The notes under the pieces are model-generated. The model saw nothing but the letters and a program-made list of their open reading frames with translations, was not told where the DNA came from and ran no database searches. The translations under genes were made by a program, and so were the position numbers. DNA of 64,000 bases, taken from assembly GCA_008638375.1 (NCBI GenBank), contig CM018038.1, forward strand, positions 33,249,669-33,313,668, read 5' to 3'. The DNA is from Nyssa sinensis (taxonomy: Eukaryota > Streptophyta > Magnoliopsida > Cornales > Nyssaceae). Each line of letters starts with the position of its first letter. Position 1 is the first letter of the stretch. Below are positions 24,601-38,000 of this stretch, piece by piece.

Positions 24601-27600
24601 CCCCTTTTTTTTTCACTGGGCCCTTTCCTCCACCAGGAATGGTCCCACTTCTCTTTCTCATCCAACTCCTTAATTCTTGAGGAATCTGAGCCGTTTTGAT
24701 CTTCATATTGCGAAATAAATTTTTATTTTATTTCTTCACCTTTAAAAATTATTTCAACATCAACATCAACATTAATTTTTCTTTAGAATCTTTGTATGTA
24801 TCAATGCTGACATTAAAGGTTGATTTTCTCAAAGTGGTTGAAGGAGCTTTTTCTTTTGTGGAGATCAGACAGTTAATTGATTGAAAAAATATATAAAAAA
24901 GATATATCATTTGGCATTTGGTGTATTTGGAAGGAGAGAAATCATTAAAGGTATATGATCAGGTTCTAATGTATTTCTTATATGTCATTAGGCGAAGACG
25001 GCATAACTGGAAATTATATTGGAATGTGTATGCAATACATGCCATCTTTTCTGTGTTAGGTTTAACTTAGGCCTTAGGTTATGATTGACTCTTTGTCTCT
25101 TCTATGTAAACCCCTTCATTGGATTACTAGTGACATGGTTTCATTTCAAACATTACTACACATTCTTTCAGTTTTACAAGAAACTTTTTTATATAACTAT
25201 CTTTTTCTTTTTGTTACTTCCATGTTTTGTCACTTTAGTTTAAAGTAAGGTCACATTTGTGCAAGGGCATCCTTCACTAACAACATGAATCAGAAGTGGT
25301 TGCATTGTTTGCAAATTCAAGCGTCCAAATTTCAAAAGTCCTATTCTCTGTATTCCTCAATTAGACTAAAAATAAATTGCTTAGTTTTTCCTGATTGTCC
25401 TAATTTTAGGATTATCTCATGCCTTTACGAGGATAAGAGCTACTTAATATGGGCCACGAAGAACACAAACTTCATGCGATTTCCAGAGAAATAACTTAAC
25501 GTGACACTTTCTATATTTGTTAAGTGTTTTATTATTTTTTCTGAATTTTGACTTCTGACAGTGTTTACTCTTTTCTTTTCCATCAATGATTTTACTAATC
25601 AACATGGATAAATGTTTCTCTCTCTATTCTCAATTATATAAAAACAAATTCCATTTTTTTTTGGTCCTATTTTTGGGTCATCTCTGCCATTATGATATTA
25701 ATTAGATCCAAATTTCAAAACATATAACATTATGTGTTTTGCATTAGAAATAACAAGTGTCACACTTTTTTCTATATTAATTAGTGTTTAGTGCTTATTC
25801 TTAATTTTTATCATTGGATTTACTTAGCAAAGTGGATGCAACTAAAGTTTTTTTTTTCCTTAAAATAAATTTTTAAATAATGCAATTTTTACATGTATGT
25901 TTTCTTCAATGGTCAGTCCTATTTCTTTTACTAATATTATGTTTTCTTTTTCCTTGTTCAGATGAACACAGAACTGCTCAAGCAAAAGGCTGAATTGCTG
26001 GATGAGTATTTCTGTATTCATGTTGATTCACTTGGTAACTTGTCTAGGCTTCCTGTCTTACTTGACCAGTACACACCTGAAATGGACCGTGTCCCAGAGT
26101 TTGTACTTTGCTTGGGAAATGATGTAAGTTCCAATGTCTATTCTGTGACAACTTCTTCCTTCCTCCCTTTCATGCATTTCTTTAATAGTATGATATGCTT
26201 GGTTGAATTTGATTCTTGATTATATGTTGCTCATATTTTGGAAGATTCTATTTTTTTTTTATTTTTTTGGGTAAATAAGCTTTTATTAGAAAAGGCAACA
26301 GCCAATGAACAAGAGAAGCAACCAAACACTACAGCGGCTACACCGCCAAAACAGCAGCTAAGAAGAACAAAACAGACCCCCCAAAACAGAGGAAGCAAAC
26401 ACAAAAACACCCCAAGAAAAAACAACCACCAAGATAGACAACAAGAAGACTAAAAAATGGCTCTGGGAATATTCCACTGCATACTGGCCTCCCAATTGGG
26501 GAAAGTATTAGGGATTTTTCTCCAAGTGGAAACTCTGTTCTGCACCTCTTTGGAAATCTGATGCACAACAGACTCAGGAGTAGAAGCATTATTCCTCCAG
26601 AGTTTGCTATTTCTCTCATGGCAGATGTGGTTTATGGTAGCAGCCATGCAGAGTCTTCTCAATTCCATAAGAAAGCCTTTCCCAGTCAGATGTTGAATAG
26701 CCCATTGCAATTCTTCGTGCCAATTTCTGGGAACTCTGACCCGCTATCAGGAAAAGAATTGCAATAGCTAAATGATGGTGTGCAATATCGGTCAGCCATA
26801 GACCCCCAGTTACTGGATCTAATCCTCCACGAAAAGTAAGAAATTCCGCATATTTTGACCAATTCAAGGTAAAAAATGGGGTTGCTCCCTCGGCAAAACT
26901 GGGATAAAGTAGCGTATTTCTTCTAGAGAATCTCCTAATTGTTCTAGAGCAACTAGAAAGAGATTCTTTAACCAAAAAGAATTCGGTTCAGATGTAGGAT
27001 ACCTATCCAGAAGTTTTCGCAACTCAATCATAGATGATGGAATCATCAAAGATTTGACCTTTTCGAACTCTGTCTGTAACTCACTAATTCCATAAGAAAG
27101 CCTTTCCCAGTCAGATGTTGAATAGCCCAATGCAATTCTTCGTGCCAATTTCCGGGAACTCTTCTCACCAAACATTTGTGCAAAATCTCTTTCCAAACAC
27201 ACTTCAAGAAGGTCAGTCAAAGAAAAGATGATCGATACATTAATCAGCACTAGAACAGAGAAGACAGAGAGAAGAAGCAGTTTCCCATCTAAGGAGCTTA
27301 TCTCTCATAGAGAGGATTGCAGACCATTTAGAAGATAAAGGAATGCCTAGGAGCTGCACCAGAGGACTGAGCCAGGTTGTACCACTCCACTTGGGGCAGG
27401 GAGGTTTCTCAGAAAATTCCAGGCAGATCTAGATGAGTAAGAGCTTTTTAGGCTGGACTTTGTCCAAATGACAGTGACAGCCTCAGCAACAGTAGGCTTC
27501 AGATCATCTGGAGTAAGCACATCATTGTCACCTACTATTATTATTATTTGTTGATCAGTAATCATTTTTAGATACTATAGAAGAGACTTTTGCTGTAGGA

Positions 27601-30600
27601 TGGCTATCAAAGTCTTTAATGACGCCTCTCCCAAATCTGTCAATAAGGGACCCAACTGGATGCCATGGATCATACCATAGAGGAGTTTGCTGTCCATCCC
27701 CCACTTCAAATCTAAAACAGTCCTTGAAAATGTCTTTAAGGCTCAAAAGCTTCCTCCAAGTCAACGAGAAATAACTTTACAGTCTCTGCTGCTAAGTCTT
27801 GAGGTAATAAGAGGCACACCTAAATATTTTATTAGTAATTGGCCTTTAGTAGTTCCCAGAATAGCAGATAGTTCATTCCTAATTTGGGCATTGACACCAC
27901 AGCAGTAAATCTGACTTTTCTCCAGGTTTGGGAATAAGCCTGACCAATAGCTGAATTCATCAATAGCAGATTTAATGATTCTAATAGAAGATACATCTGT
28001 AGAACTTAAGATAAAAAGGTCGTCAGCAAAACAAAGATGAGATATATGGAGATCATGGCATTAAGGATGAAATCTGAAATTGTGTCTTGAGGTAAGCCAC
28101 TCAAATATGTTTGAGAAACCCTCCATAACAAGGCAAAGATAAGGGGACATAGGGTCCCTTGTCAACACCCCCTTTTGCCTTCAAAAAAAAAAACCCTTCC
28201 AAAACTCCATTGAGGTTCACTGAGAATTTACATGTGGTGATGCATTCCATTATCCAATTTATAGTGATCTCACGAAAATTCATGGCCTGTAACATTCCGT
28301 GAAGGAAATGCCAAGACACAGAGTCAAAGGCTTTAAGAATAAGAACTTTTATAGTACAAGCAAGACTGAGTTTTATCCCTCTGATATCCCCTAACCAGCT
28401 CTTGCATCAACAGAACATTATTAGCTATTGCCCTCCCCTCCACAAAAGCAGATTGATTCTGGCTTATGAGAAAAGGCATTACATTCTTAAGTCTACCAGC
28501 AATATTCCTGGCTATGCACTTGTAGAGGGTGTTACAACATGATATAGGCCTGAAATCCCTCATAGAAGAAGTGTTTCCCACCTTAGGCACCAAAGTAGTT
28601 GCTATTGTGTTCCTTTCTCTTAACAGTTTCCCAGTCCTAAAGAATGAATGGACTGCTTTTAAAACATCAGCTCCTACCACCTCCCAATTACTCTTGAAAA
28701 GATAAGCATTATATCCATCCAGACCAGGGGCTTCGTTCCAGTTTAAAGAAGATACGGCAGCTTTAATCTCTGCATCATTCACAGGCTTTTCCAAATCACA
28801 TCCCATCCTGAACTAGTAAGCACATTTTTAACAAGAAGTTTCAACCTATCCACAAAGAGACACAAATAGATAAATTTTGTTGAGGCTACATTTTGTTGAT
28901 ATTGTTCATTCATGTTGAAAGCTTGATATACATTGTTGGCCCATTCTCTAACAGCTTAAGCTTTTAGAGCAATTGGTGATCTAACATAGTATTAGAGCCT
29001 TGGTTGTGAGAGGTCTTGGGTTCAAGTCTCTCTATTTGCAACGCTTTTCACGTGAGAGTCCGGGGTCACACGTGAGGGGGAGTGTTGAAAGCTTGATATA
29101 CATTGTTGGCACATTCTCTAACAGCTTAAGCTTTTAGAGCAATTGGTGATCTAACAATTCGTATTAGAAATAAGGTGGATCTGACCTAAACAAGTTCTTA
29201 CATACTAGTTGGTGAGATCATAAATTCATGTGTTTGAAACGATTGATATTGGTATGTGTATTTATGAGTTACAATTTTTTAGTTGCTGCATGATATTATT
29301 CGAGCCCTTTGTGGGGGATATATCTGTACCTTCAGACTTACGAAAAGAATGCCTTTAGTCTAGTTCTAACATCTTCCAATGCTTATACCACCACTAGGCA
29401 AGTCTTAATGTCCTTATAGCTGGTGAAGTTTTTTGTGACTTCTAGGTGAGTCTCTAGGCTCTTAATCCTGTATTCAACTGTAGGAAGTATGGCTTTTCAA
29501 TTCTCTGGTACAAAGGTGTTAGAAGCTGAAGGTTTCTGATCACATTTATTTTTCCTTTTTATAAACATAAAGAGCTTGATTTCAATGGATGACTTCATTA
29601 GTGTTTTTGACTCTTCTACGCTATATACCAAGTTTGCATCTTGCTAATGGTTTGGGTCGTTCAGGCTCTATATTCTCTATTTGAGGAAATTCATTATGCA
29701 GTGTTTTCCATGGAGATTTGTCAGTCTGTGACATGACATCTACATGTTTTGAAGTTTCTCAGGTCTTGGGGAGCATGAATGGTAAGGGGATGGGTTAAAA
29801 TATGCTCCCTAAATGACAACCCCATTCTTTAGATTGTAAAGTTGACCAATAATCTCACTAAAAGTCGTGCTGTTGCTTATTAATAGCATGGGGAAGATGG
29901 GCTATTTTAAGAAAGATTAAGGAGCCAAAATCCAATGATCCATCATTTGATTTGTGGGATGTTGAAATTCTTAAAAAGAAGTGTTATCAACATTATTCGA
30001 AATGCATTACAGCATGACGAAATGTGGCACATAAAAGTGGATCATTTGATTAGTGACTGTTTGTCATGTAAGCCTGATAGAATGGGGACAAGCAGTGGTG
30101 TGATCAATCTGGATTAGGTTTGAAGTAATTTTTGTGGTTTGCGAACGTACTGGTGGAAGCTTTGAGGGTGGGGGCACACCAACTATTTATCTTAAGAGTT
30201 CAATTTCAGGACACCCGCCTTAGTGGTTCAATAATGGCGCGCAAACCAGATCCTTCTTTTTGGAAGAGAATTCCTGTGGAAAGTCTTGTTTTGTGGTGAT
30301 TACAGAGAAAACCCCTAGGGATGGTTGGATGGAGGTGGTAGATGTCCTGCAATGTTATGCAAATGCTTGTAATATTCCTCCCTCCAAGGGAGGTTGCAAA
30401 AGTTGGTGAGTGGCTGGAACTAAAGATGAAGGCGATGATCAATGATAGAGGTCCGAGATGCATGCTATTGACGGATAGGGTCGTGTGCAGTACAGGCTGT
30501 CTTTTGAGGAGAGCCTTGGAAGGAAGGGTGGGGGATTTTCAAATGGAAAAATCGACGGGGAGGAAACTGCAATGGTAGGCCAACAAATATTTTGAATGTG

Positions 30601-32056
30601 CCGACAGGAATTAAGGTTTTGGAACTAATGATGCACTATTTATGTTCTTATTTTGTTCACTAATGGAGTCAAAAGAAAGCACTGAAGAAGAGAGAATGGA
30701 GACTTAAGGGAAACTAGTTTGGCTTGACTGGTGGGCACCATCAGCTGGAGGTGCTAGGGTAGGAAAAAGTAGATCCCCTGTTGGGATAAGGCTGATGGGA
30801 TTACTAGCACAACTCTAGGATGACGAGCTATTTTGAGTCATTGGTTATTGATGAAGACACAACAGAAAGATTCCATCTACAGTACGGTAGACTGAAAGTT
30901 CAACAATCACAAAAACTCTTTTGGCATTAGTGGTTGTGGGGATCATGTTGACTCTTGTTATGGTCGTTGGTGGGGGTGCCGGGGCCCGGGGGGGGGGGGG
31001 GTGGCGGAGTGCGTTTATGGTAGTGAACATTTGAATGGTAGAGAGATGACTTTTGCTAGGTCATCGAAGATAGGGAGACGAAGCGGTGTGAATCTCATGG
31101 TGAGGGAGCATGGTGGTAGGTGGGGGGTGATAGAGGTTTGGACGCATGTCACAAGGGAGGACGACTGAAGGGAGGGAGGAATACCATGTGGAAGATATTT
31201 GAAGTTCAAATTCTGCACGGGAGGAGCACGTGATACAATGTGGGTTGGATGGAAAGAGACTCATTCTAGATTTATTGATGGGCTAACGAAGAGAAGGCCG
31301 AAGGAAGGTAATTATCATACATCACGTAGAGGCCCCACCCAACATATGAAGGATGAGGTAATAGGCCAGCGAAGACAAAGCCCGAATTGATGTAGCCCAA
31401 AGACCTTCAGTTACTTCAGAAGGATGCAATGAAGCCCAGAATCCATCAAAAGCTTAAAAGGAGTTGAGAAGGCCCAAAGCTCCGAAACCCAACATTTGGT
31501 CTAGTTGTTAGCCCAACCTTTTTATTTAGAGATGAACAATATAGTTTGAGAGGGGAAAGATGGGGGGACTAGGCAAGAAGGTAGCAATTAATGTCCAGCT
31601 TGTGTACTAGCATGGGAAACAGGAAAATTTATGGAGCCGGTATGTTGCAACCTATGAAGCATGGACACTCTATTTTGCCTCACGTATCAGTGTAAGACAC
31701 GGGCACACTTTGACATGTCCCGGACACACAAAAAGTGTCTAATTGTTTTTGAATTTTGAACACGTTACAGACACGTTGGGACACATTTTTGGATTTTTTA
31801 TAATTTATTTGGGATTTTTTTTTTTGAATTTTCCTCTCATTTTCTCCACAATTTTTTTATACACACAAATATATATAGTAGTTAATAAATTTGTTTTGAA
31901 ATTTGAATCATGAATGTTGATTATTAAATAAAATTCTTAAATTTTTGTTTAATGCCTTTTTTTGTTTTGATATATTAATAATATTTACGTAGTTTGTGTA
32001 TTTTTATGTCAATTTTGTTTGAAATAATATTAAATTTTTATTATGTAGTCATATAA

Positions 32057-32087
<31 letters not shown>

Positions 32088-35000
32088 TCAACTTGTCCTA
32101 ACGTATCCGAGTCCTACTTTTTTGAAAAATGCCGTGTCATGTCATCCGTGTCCGTATCTGTGCTTCTTAGGTTGAAACGATGGAAATCGAAGAGAGGGAT
32201 GGAGGAGGGATGAAGTATTTGGAGTATGGCTTGTTAAGTGGAGGAAAGCAAGCCAACATAGAGAGGATGGGCCAACCAAACTGTGGGAATCATGCAGGAT
32301 GGAAAAGGGATATTTGTTCGTAAGGTGAAGACTTAGATGAGATCACAAGACTGTCCTCAATTCAAGGTAATAAATGGGAATTGCCTAAGAATGAGAGGAG
32401 GTCTCTGATATATGAACTGGAGTTTTTGGACTCTTTAGATACAGGGTTTGATTGTGAGTCTGATGATAGAGCTTTGGTCTTGCTGGAGGAGCTGTTGGAG
32501 ACCTAAAATAAAGGGGACTTGGTCAGGATGCATTTGGGACAGTTGGGGTAGCATATGATGAGCTAGATTTGCTGAATCTAGTGGAATCAGGAATGTCCTC
32601 CCTTGGTTATGATTGATCCAAAGGAGGGGACAAGAGGGGGTGGCAAGCATCTGATGTAAGGGGATCTTTGAGCTTTAGTGTAGCAAGAAAGCTTCAACTC
32701 CTTAAGAAGGATTTTATGAAGTGGGATAAATACAGGATCTGTGACATGGGGGAGTAACTCTGGATGAGGCATTTAGAAGAGATGAAAGGAAAGTTGAATT
32801 GGGGTCACTTACTTTCATGGAAGAAATTAACTCGAGGTAGAAATCTAGGTCTCTTTCGTTCAAAGAAGGGGATTGAAACACAAGATTCCTTTATTGGATG
32901 ATGAAACTTATAGAAGGATCAATCATATTGGTAGGTTATGGATTCTTGGGGAGGAATGGAAGGAATATTTGTAGATTAGGTAGGGCATAGTGTAGGTCCT
33001 ATGAGTGGCTTTATTCCAAGCCTCTGGATTGGAGACCTCTCATTGAAGTTTTTGGAGGAAGAAAGGGTGTGGTTGGAACCTTTTGACAAGGAGGTGCTAG
33101 CAGCATTACAGAGTTGTGATGGTGATCAAGCTCCAGGATTGGATGGCATCGGATGGTATGAACATGGCTCTTTTCCACAATTCATGGTAGATTGTTTGGG
33201 GTGATATTATGGGCATGTTCATTTCTTCCATGAACATGGAATGTTTGAGTGGAGTATGAATTGCGTAATTCCTAAAAAAGGAACTGTGTACTTGAAAGAC
33301 TCCAGACCAAGTAATCTGGAGAGTAGTGTATATAAGATCTTAGCCAAAACTTTAGCTATTCATTTGAAGAAGGTGCTTGATATGGTGGCCTCACAATTTT
33401 ATGCTTTTGTTTTTTTCCTGGGAGGGGGGGAGATTCTAGATTCAGTGCTTATTGCTAATGAGTGTGTGGATTCAAGATTAAGGAGTAGGGAGCTGGGTAT
33501 CATTTGTAAATTGGATGTGGAGAAAGGGCTACGACCACGTTAATTGGAGTTTTTGCTTCATATTGTGGAGTGCATGGGGTTCGGGAGGTGTGGCATAGAT
33601 GGATTGAGAATTGTGTTTCCAATGTCCGATTCTCTATCTTAATATTGGGGTTCCTAAACGTTTCTTTGTGAGCTTGAGGGGTTTGAGGCAAGGGGATCCT
33701 TTATCTCTGCTCTTGTTTAATCTTGTATGGAGGTCTTGAATCGGATGATTGACAAGGTGGTTGCTGGAGTTTTTTTTTACTAGCTTTGGAATTGGGGATG
33801 TGAGGAGATCCCCCACCTTGGTGTCCCACATTTTGTTTGCGGATGATACTATGATTTCCCAATAGTGCTGAGGAAATTCAATTGCAGTATTTGTGATTCA
33901 TTCTCGTGTTTTGAAGCAGTGTCTAACTTACGCATCGATTTAGTGAAGTAATATATTATTCCTGTGGGGGACGTGGAGAACGTGGATGCAATAGCAACTA
34001 ACCTGGGAGTGCCCTCTCTAGTTTTGTGACCTACTATGTCTCTTTTCTCCATTCCTGCCTCTGCTGCTGGAAGGCTGTAGAAGTTTCAGGGAGATTTCTT
34101 GTAGGGTGGATAGGGGAGGAGTTCAAGTATCATCTTGTACTTGGGATAAGGTGTGTCCCCTCCTAGGTTGTGGGGGCCTGTCAGTCTCTAAGCCACTTCA
34201 ATAAGGTGTTATTGGGAAAGTGGTTGTGGCAGTTTGGGTGGAGACCTACTGTCTTTTACTCAAGGTTGTGGAAGGAAAATATGCTGTTAGTCCTTGAGGG
34301 TGGAGTTCAGCTGAGGTGGGTAGTTTACATGGAGTAAGCTTGTGGAAAGGGATCTGTAAAGGTTAGGGTGACTTCTTCAGACAGATTCAGTTTGTAGTGG
34401 GAAATGGAAACAAAGTTTGGGTTTGGCAACTTCAATCGAACAGAAATACCTAGAAATTGGTATTTCCTCTTACAAACTTCATCGTCTCAAATTTTCACTC
34501 CCTGTAACTCACACTATAAACCACCAAACTGTGATTTATACATGCACTATCCCCAAACACCCATTTATAAATGCATATATACATACATAAAATGTACATA
34601 TACATAAATACATGATACATATACACGTACACAAATCATGCTTTCAAGAGAATGGAAAAGATAAACCCTTACCTCAATGAGACAACCACCCAAAGAGATT
34701 CGAAGCTTTTCAAAAAGCTTCAAGCTTCAGCTATAGTGAAAGCTTGGTTCCTCACCAATCCTTGCTCCCTTTAGGTCCTTTAAACTTCATGACAAGCAAA
34801 GAACCCTTACCACCCTTGTGTTTAAACCTCACAAGGACACTCCCTCAAATCCAAGTTTTCTACAACCCATTAATGTTGTAACCAAGAAGAAAGAAAAAGA
34901 AGGATGAAGTGGGAGGTTTTGTATGTGATAGACTAGCAACCCCAAAATGACAGTGTTTGTGCACTCGTGTGTGTATCACACAGCCAATTTTCCACTTGCG

Positions 35001-38000
35001 TGAGAGATATAAAAACTATATCTCCTTCCCTAGTTTCTCCAAGATGCTTTGCAGCAAATCTCATTTGCCATAAGGGCTTATTTGGCTAGTGCTCAAATGT
35101 GTTCACGTTCTTAAAATTTTCTTTCTGGAAAATTATCAAAATTTCCCTACATGCTTACTTTTTACCATATGACTGAAAAATCAAGTCCATGTATCCAAAA
35201 TACAAGTTCACCGCTCTCCTGATGGCCTTTGTAATAAACTGAATAAGACTAGCATAGGTGGGCATTGTGGGTCACACTAGCCAAATAAAACATATATACC
35301 CGTATTTTAAATACAAACAAGCTGTGAAACACGAACATTCTATTTTGGTTCACGTGTCCGTGTCAGACATGACACGTGTCGGACATGAAATAAAAAAGTG
35401 TCCAGGTTTTTTAATTTTTTTTCTTTTGAATTTTGGACATGTTTTTTGATTTTGTTTCTTCTTTTTCTCCTTAGTGCTTTTATTGGTTATATACATATGT
35501 TCACATATATATATATATATATACATGTTCTATGTAATAATTAGTAAATGTTTTTTGGAACTCGAATCATGGATGTTGATGATTAAATGAAGTTCTTGAA
35601 TGTTTTATTTAATGACTTCGTTATTTTAATATCTTAATAATATTTTTTTTGATTTGTATGTTTTTATGCCAATTTTAATTGAAATAATGTTAGATTTTTA
35701 TTATGAGTAATGCTATCCTTGCCATAAAATTTTACCAAATTCTCTTACCTATTGACATAATTGTTCGAGTGCTAGTCAATTAAGCGTTTTGGTACTAGTC
35801 AATTAAGCCTCTTGAACTCACATGACATGACTAGCACCAAGAGGCTGAATTCACTAGCACTCGAACAGTCACGTTAGCAGGTAAATTGTTTTCGTAAAAT
35901 GTTAAGGTAAGGATAATATTACTCTTTTATTATACGGTCATATAAAAAATATAAAAAATTATATATATTCAACGTGTTCCTAGCTTGTCCGTGTCCTACT
36001 TTTTTGAGAAATGAATGTATCTGTGTGTCCGTGTCGTGTCATATCCGTGTCCTGTGTCCGTATCCTGTACTTCTTAGCATACATCCACATTTATATCAGG
36101 CATGCTTTACAATTTATAAAATCACATAACCATGAGATTAATCATTTAATAACGTATTATTAAATTTAAATTTCCAGATCATCACAAATATACTCCTAAA
36201 AATGTTGCTTAATTTTTTATCATAACTGACTGGGTTTTTGTTACTAATAAACAATTACTTTAAAATTTATTTTTGTTGTACAAGTTTTGTAAAGGTTTTA
36301 CTATACTTAGATGACACCTGTAAAGACTGTTCACAAGCCTAACTAAGCCAAATTTGTTCTATCTTGGTTCATTAAGAGACTGAGCTTGGAATATATATAT
36401 TCAATCCTGTTACATGTTATTAGCAAATGAGCTTGAATGAGGTTTTGATGACTTGTGCTCAAGTTGTTCATGAGCTTCTCAGATCATTTGCAGCCCTAAC
36501 AAGAGATATCACTGAAGCTGACAGCAAGGTAGTGGCAGAGTTGTTGACTTCGTTTCATAATATTTCCTGTTCTTAGCTGGCATGGGGTCTTTGGGCGTTA
36601 TACTTTCTCTTTTCCCAATTTCTGTGATAACCAAATCAGCTATGGAATTGCTTCTACATTGGAGGAATGGTTTGGGAGATTTGTTCAAAATCAAGGTTTG
36701 GGCTGTAGCCCTCATTCTTTATTTTGATGCATTTGGAAGAAAGAAAAAAAAAGGAATTTGTTGATACCGAGCTTCAGATTTTTAGTTGAAATCTATTGCT
36801 GGTTCGTGAATTCCCCTTATTTGTGGTTTGTCTGCTCTTTCAGTACGTGTATAATCACTTTAAAATCGTTTTTATAATTCTGTTGTATATGAACAAATTG
36901 TGGGTTATTCATTAAAGAGGAACATCAAGATGTTTTTTCAATGACTGTTGACTCATACAAGTGTTTGACATGTTTGGGACTGGTTAAAATGGAGAAAACA
37001 GTGTCATGACAGTTTCTGTATTGTGTGGGAAATTTCAGGTTTCAAAGATTTCATATCTGCTCCCTTTGGTGCTTTTAATTGAAACCTGTTTCCTGCTGTG
37101 TAGCGCCTAAAACTACCACACATGTTTTCATTTATGGAAGTAAATTCGTAGGCACTGACTGGGAAGGCATGAAGCCTGCCTTCTGAAACTGGACTCATGA
37201 TGTTCTTTCTTGGCCTGAGATATGGGGTTTCTTTTGTGGAAATTAGGATTTTTGCTCATTGTTGTAGGTTGATTGGGATGATGAGAAAAATTGCTTTCAA
37301 TCAATTGCCGCTGTTCTAGGGAACTTCTATGCCATGCATCCTCCTTTGTTGCCTAATCCATCAGGTGATGGTTTGCAATTTTACAAGAGGAGAATACCCT
37401 CCAGCGGTCCTGAAGATGAGGGATATTCCTCAAAATCTATAGGTATGACTGCTTTGCTGCAAATGCTACGTATTTTTTGTTCTGATCTTTTTCTCAGTGA
37501 CATGGTTGATATTCTCTCTTTTAAGTTTAATGCTGCATCCCGTGATTTTGGGTACTTGAATTAGGTGTAGGTATGTGTCTATCTGTTTGTATAATAGAAT
37601 ATAGGGCATTGGGATGCCCAAAATTCGAGAGCTATCCATTCTGATTTTTTATGTAAGAGGACGACTTTAGTTATATAACATCTCCTACACGAAAATCTCA
37701 ATCAATTTTATTTATTTATTTATTTTCATGTACTAGTTGCCAAATTGGAAAACTTAAGAAACTATATCAGGAAACTTTTGTTGAACTAACAATCTTTCTT
37801 CTCTCTCTCTCTATGCAGACACTTGATGGGTATGTGTCTGATAATCAGGTCTGGCATAGTGTGTTATACCCATACTTTGTCTGCAACATGGGTACCTAAC
37901 ATATCATTATTGTCAACTGATAGGCATCTGCAAATTAATTTTTGATTTTCTATGCTTTGGTTCTTCACTGTTTATTGAAGTTATATTCACACCTTACCAA

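Larger units (their letters stand above)
26248..28870 (-). mobile_element. L1-type LINE, 5'-truncated, interrupted by plastid DNA
   Basis: Minus strand. A 157-residue frame (28806-28333) gives the RT start: [54 protein letters not shown] and [33 protein letters not shown] and frameshifted pieces with CFADDLFIL (the FADD box) follow, then the [15 protein letters not shown] stretch (27764-27555), zf-RVT remnants and the C-terminal [19 protein letters not shown] frame (26710-26450). The tail is the T-rich tract 26248-26275 on the plus strand. Several frameshifts make it inactive. The plastid insert lies at 26738-27085. Confidence 0.9.

Noticed and set aside
26864..27250. 128-codon open frame that could pass for a novel host gene
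   Set aside because: It is a chance fusion of LINE sequence, a ycf2 fragment and the start of a psaA fragment in another frame.
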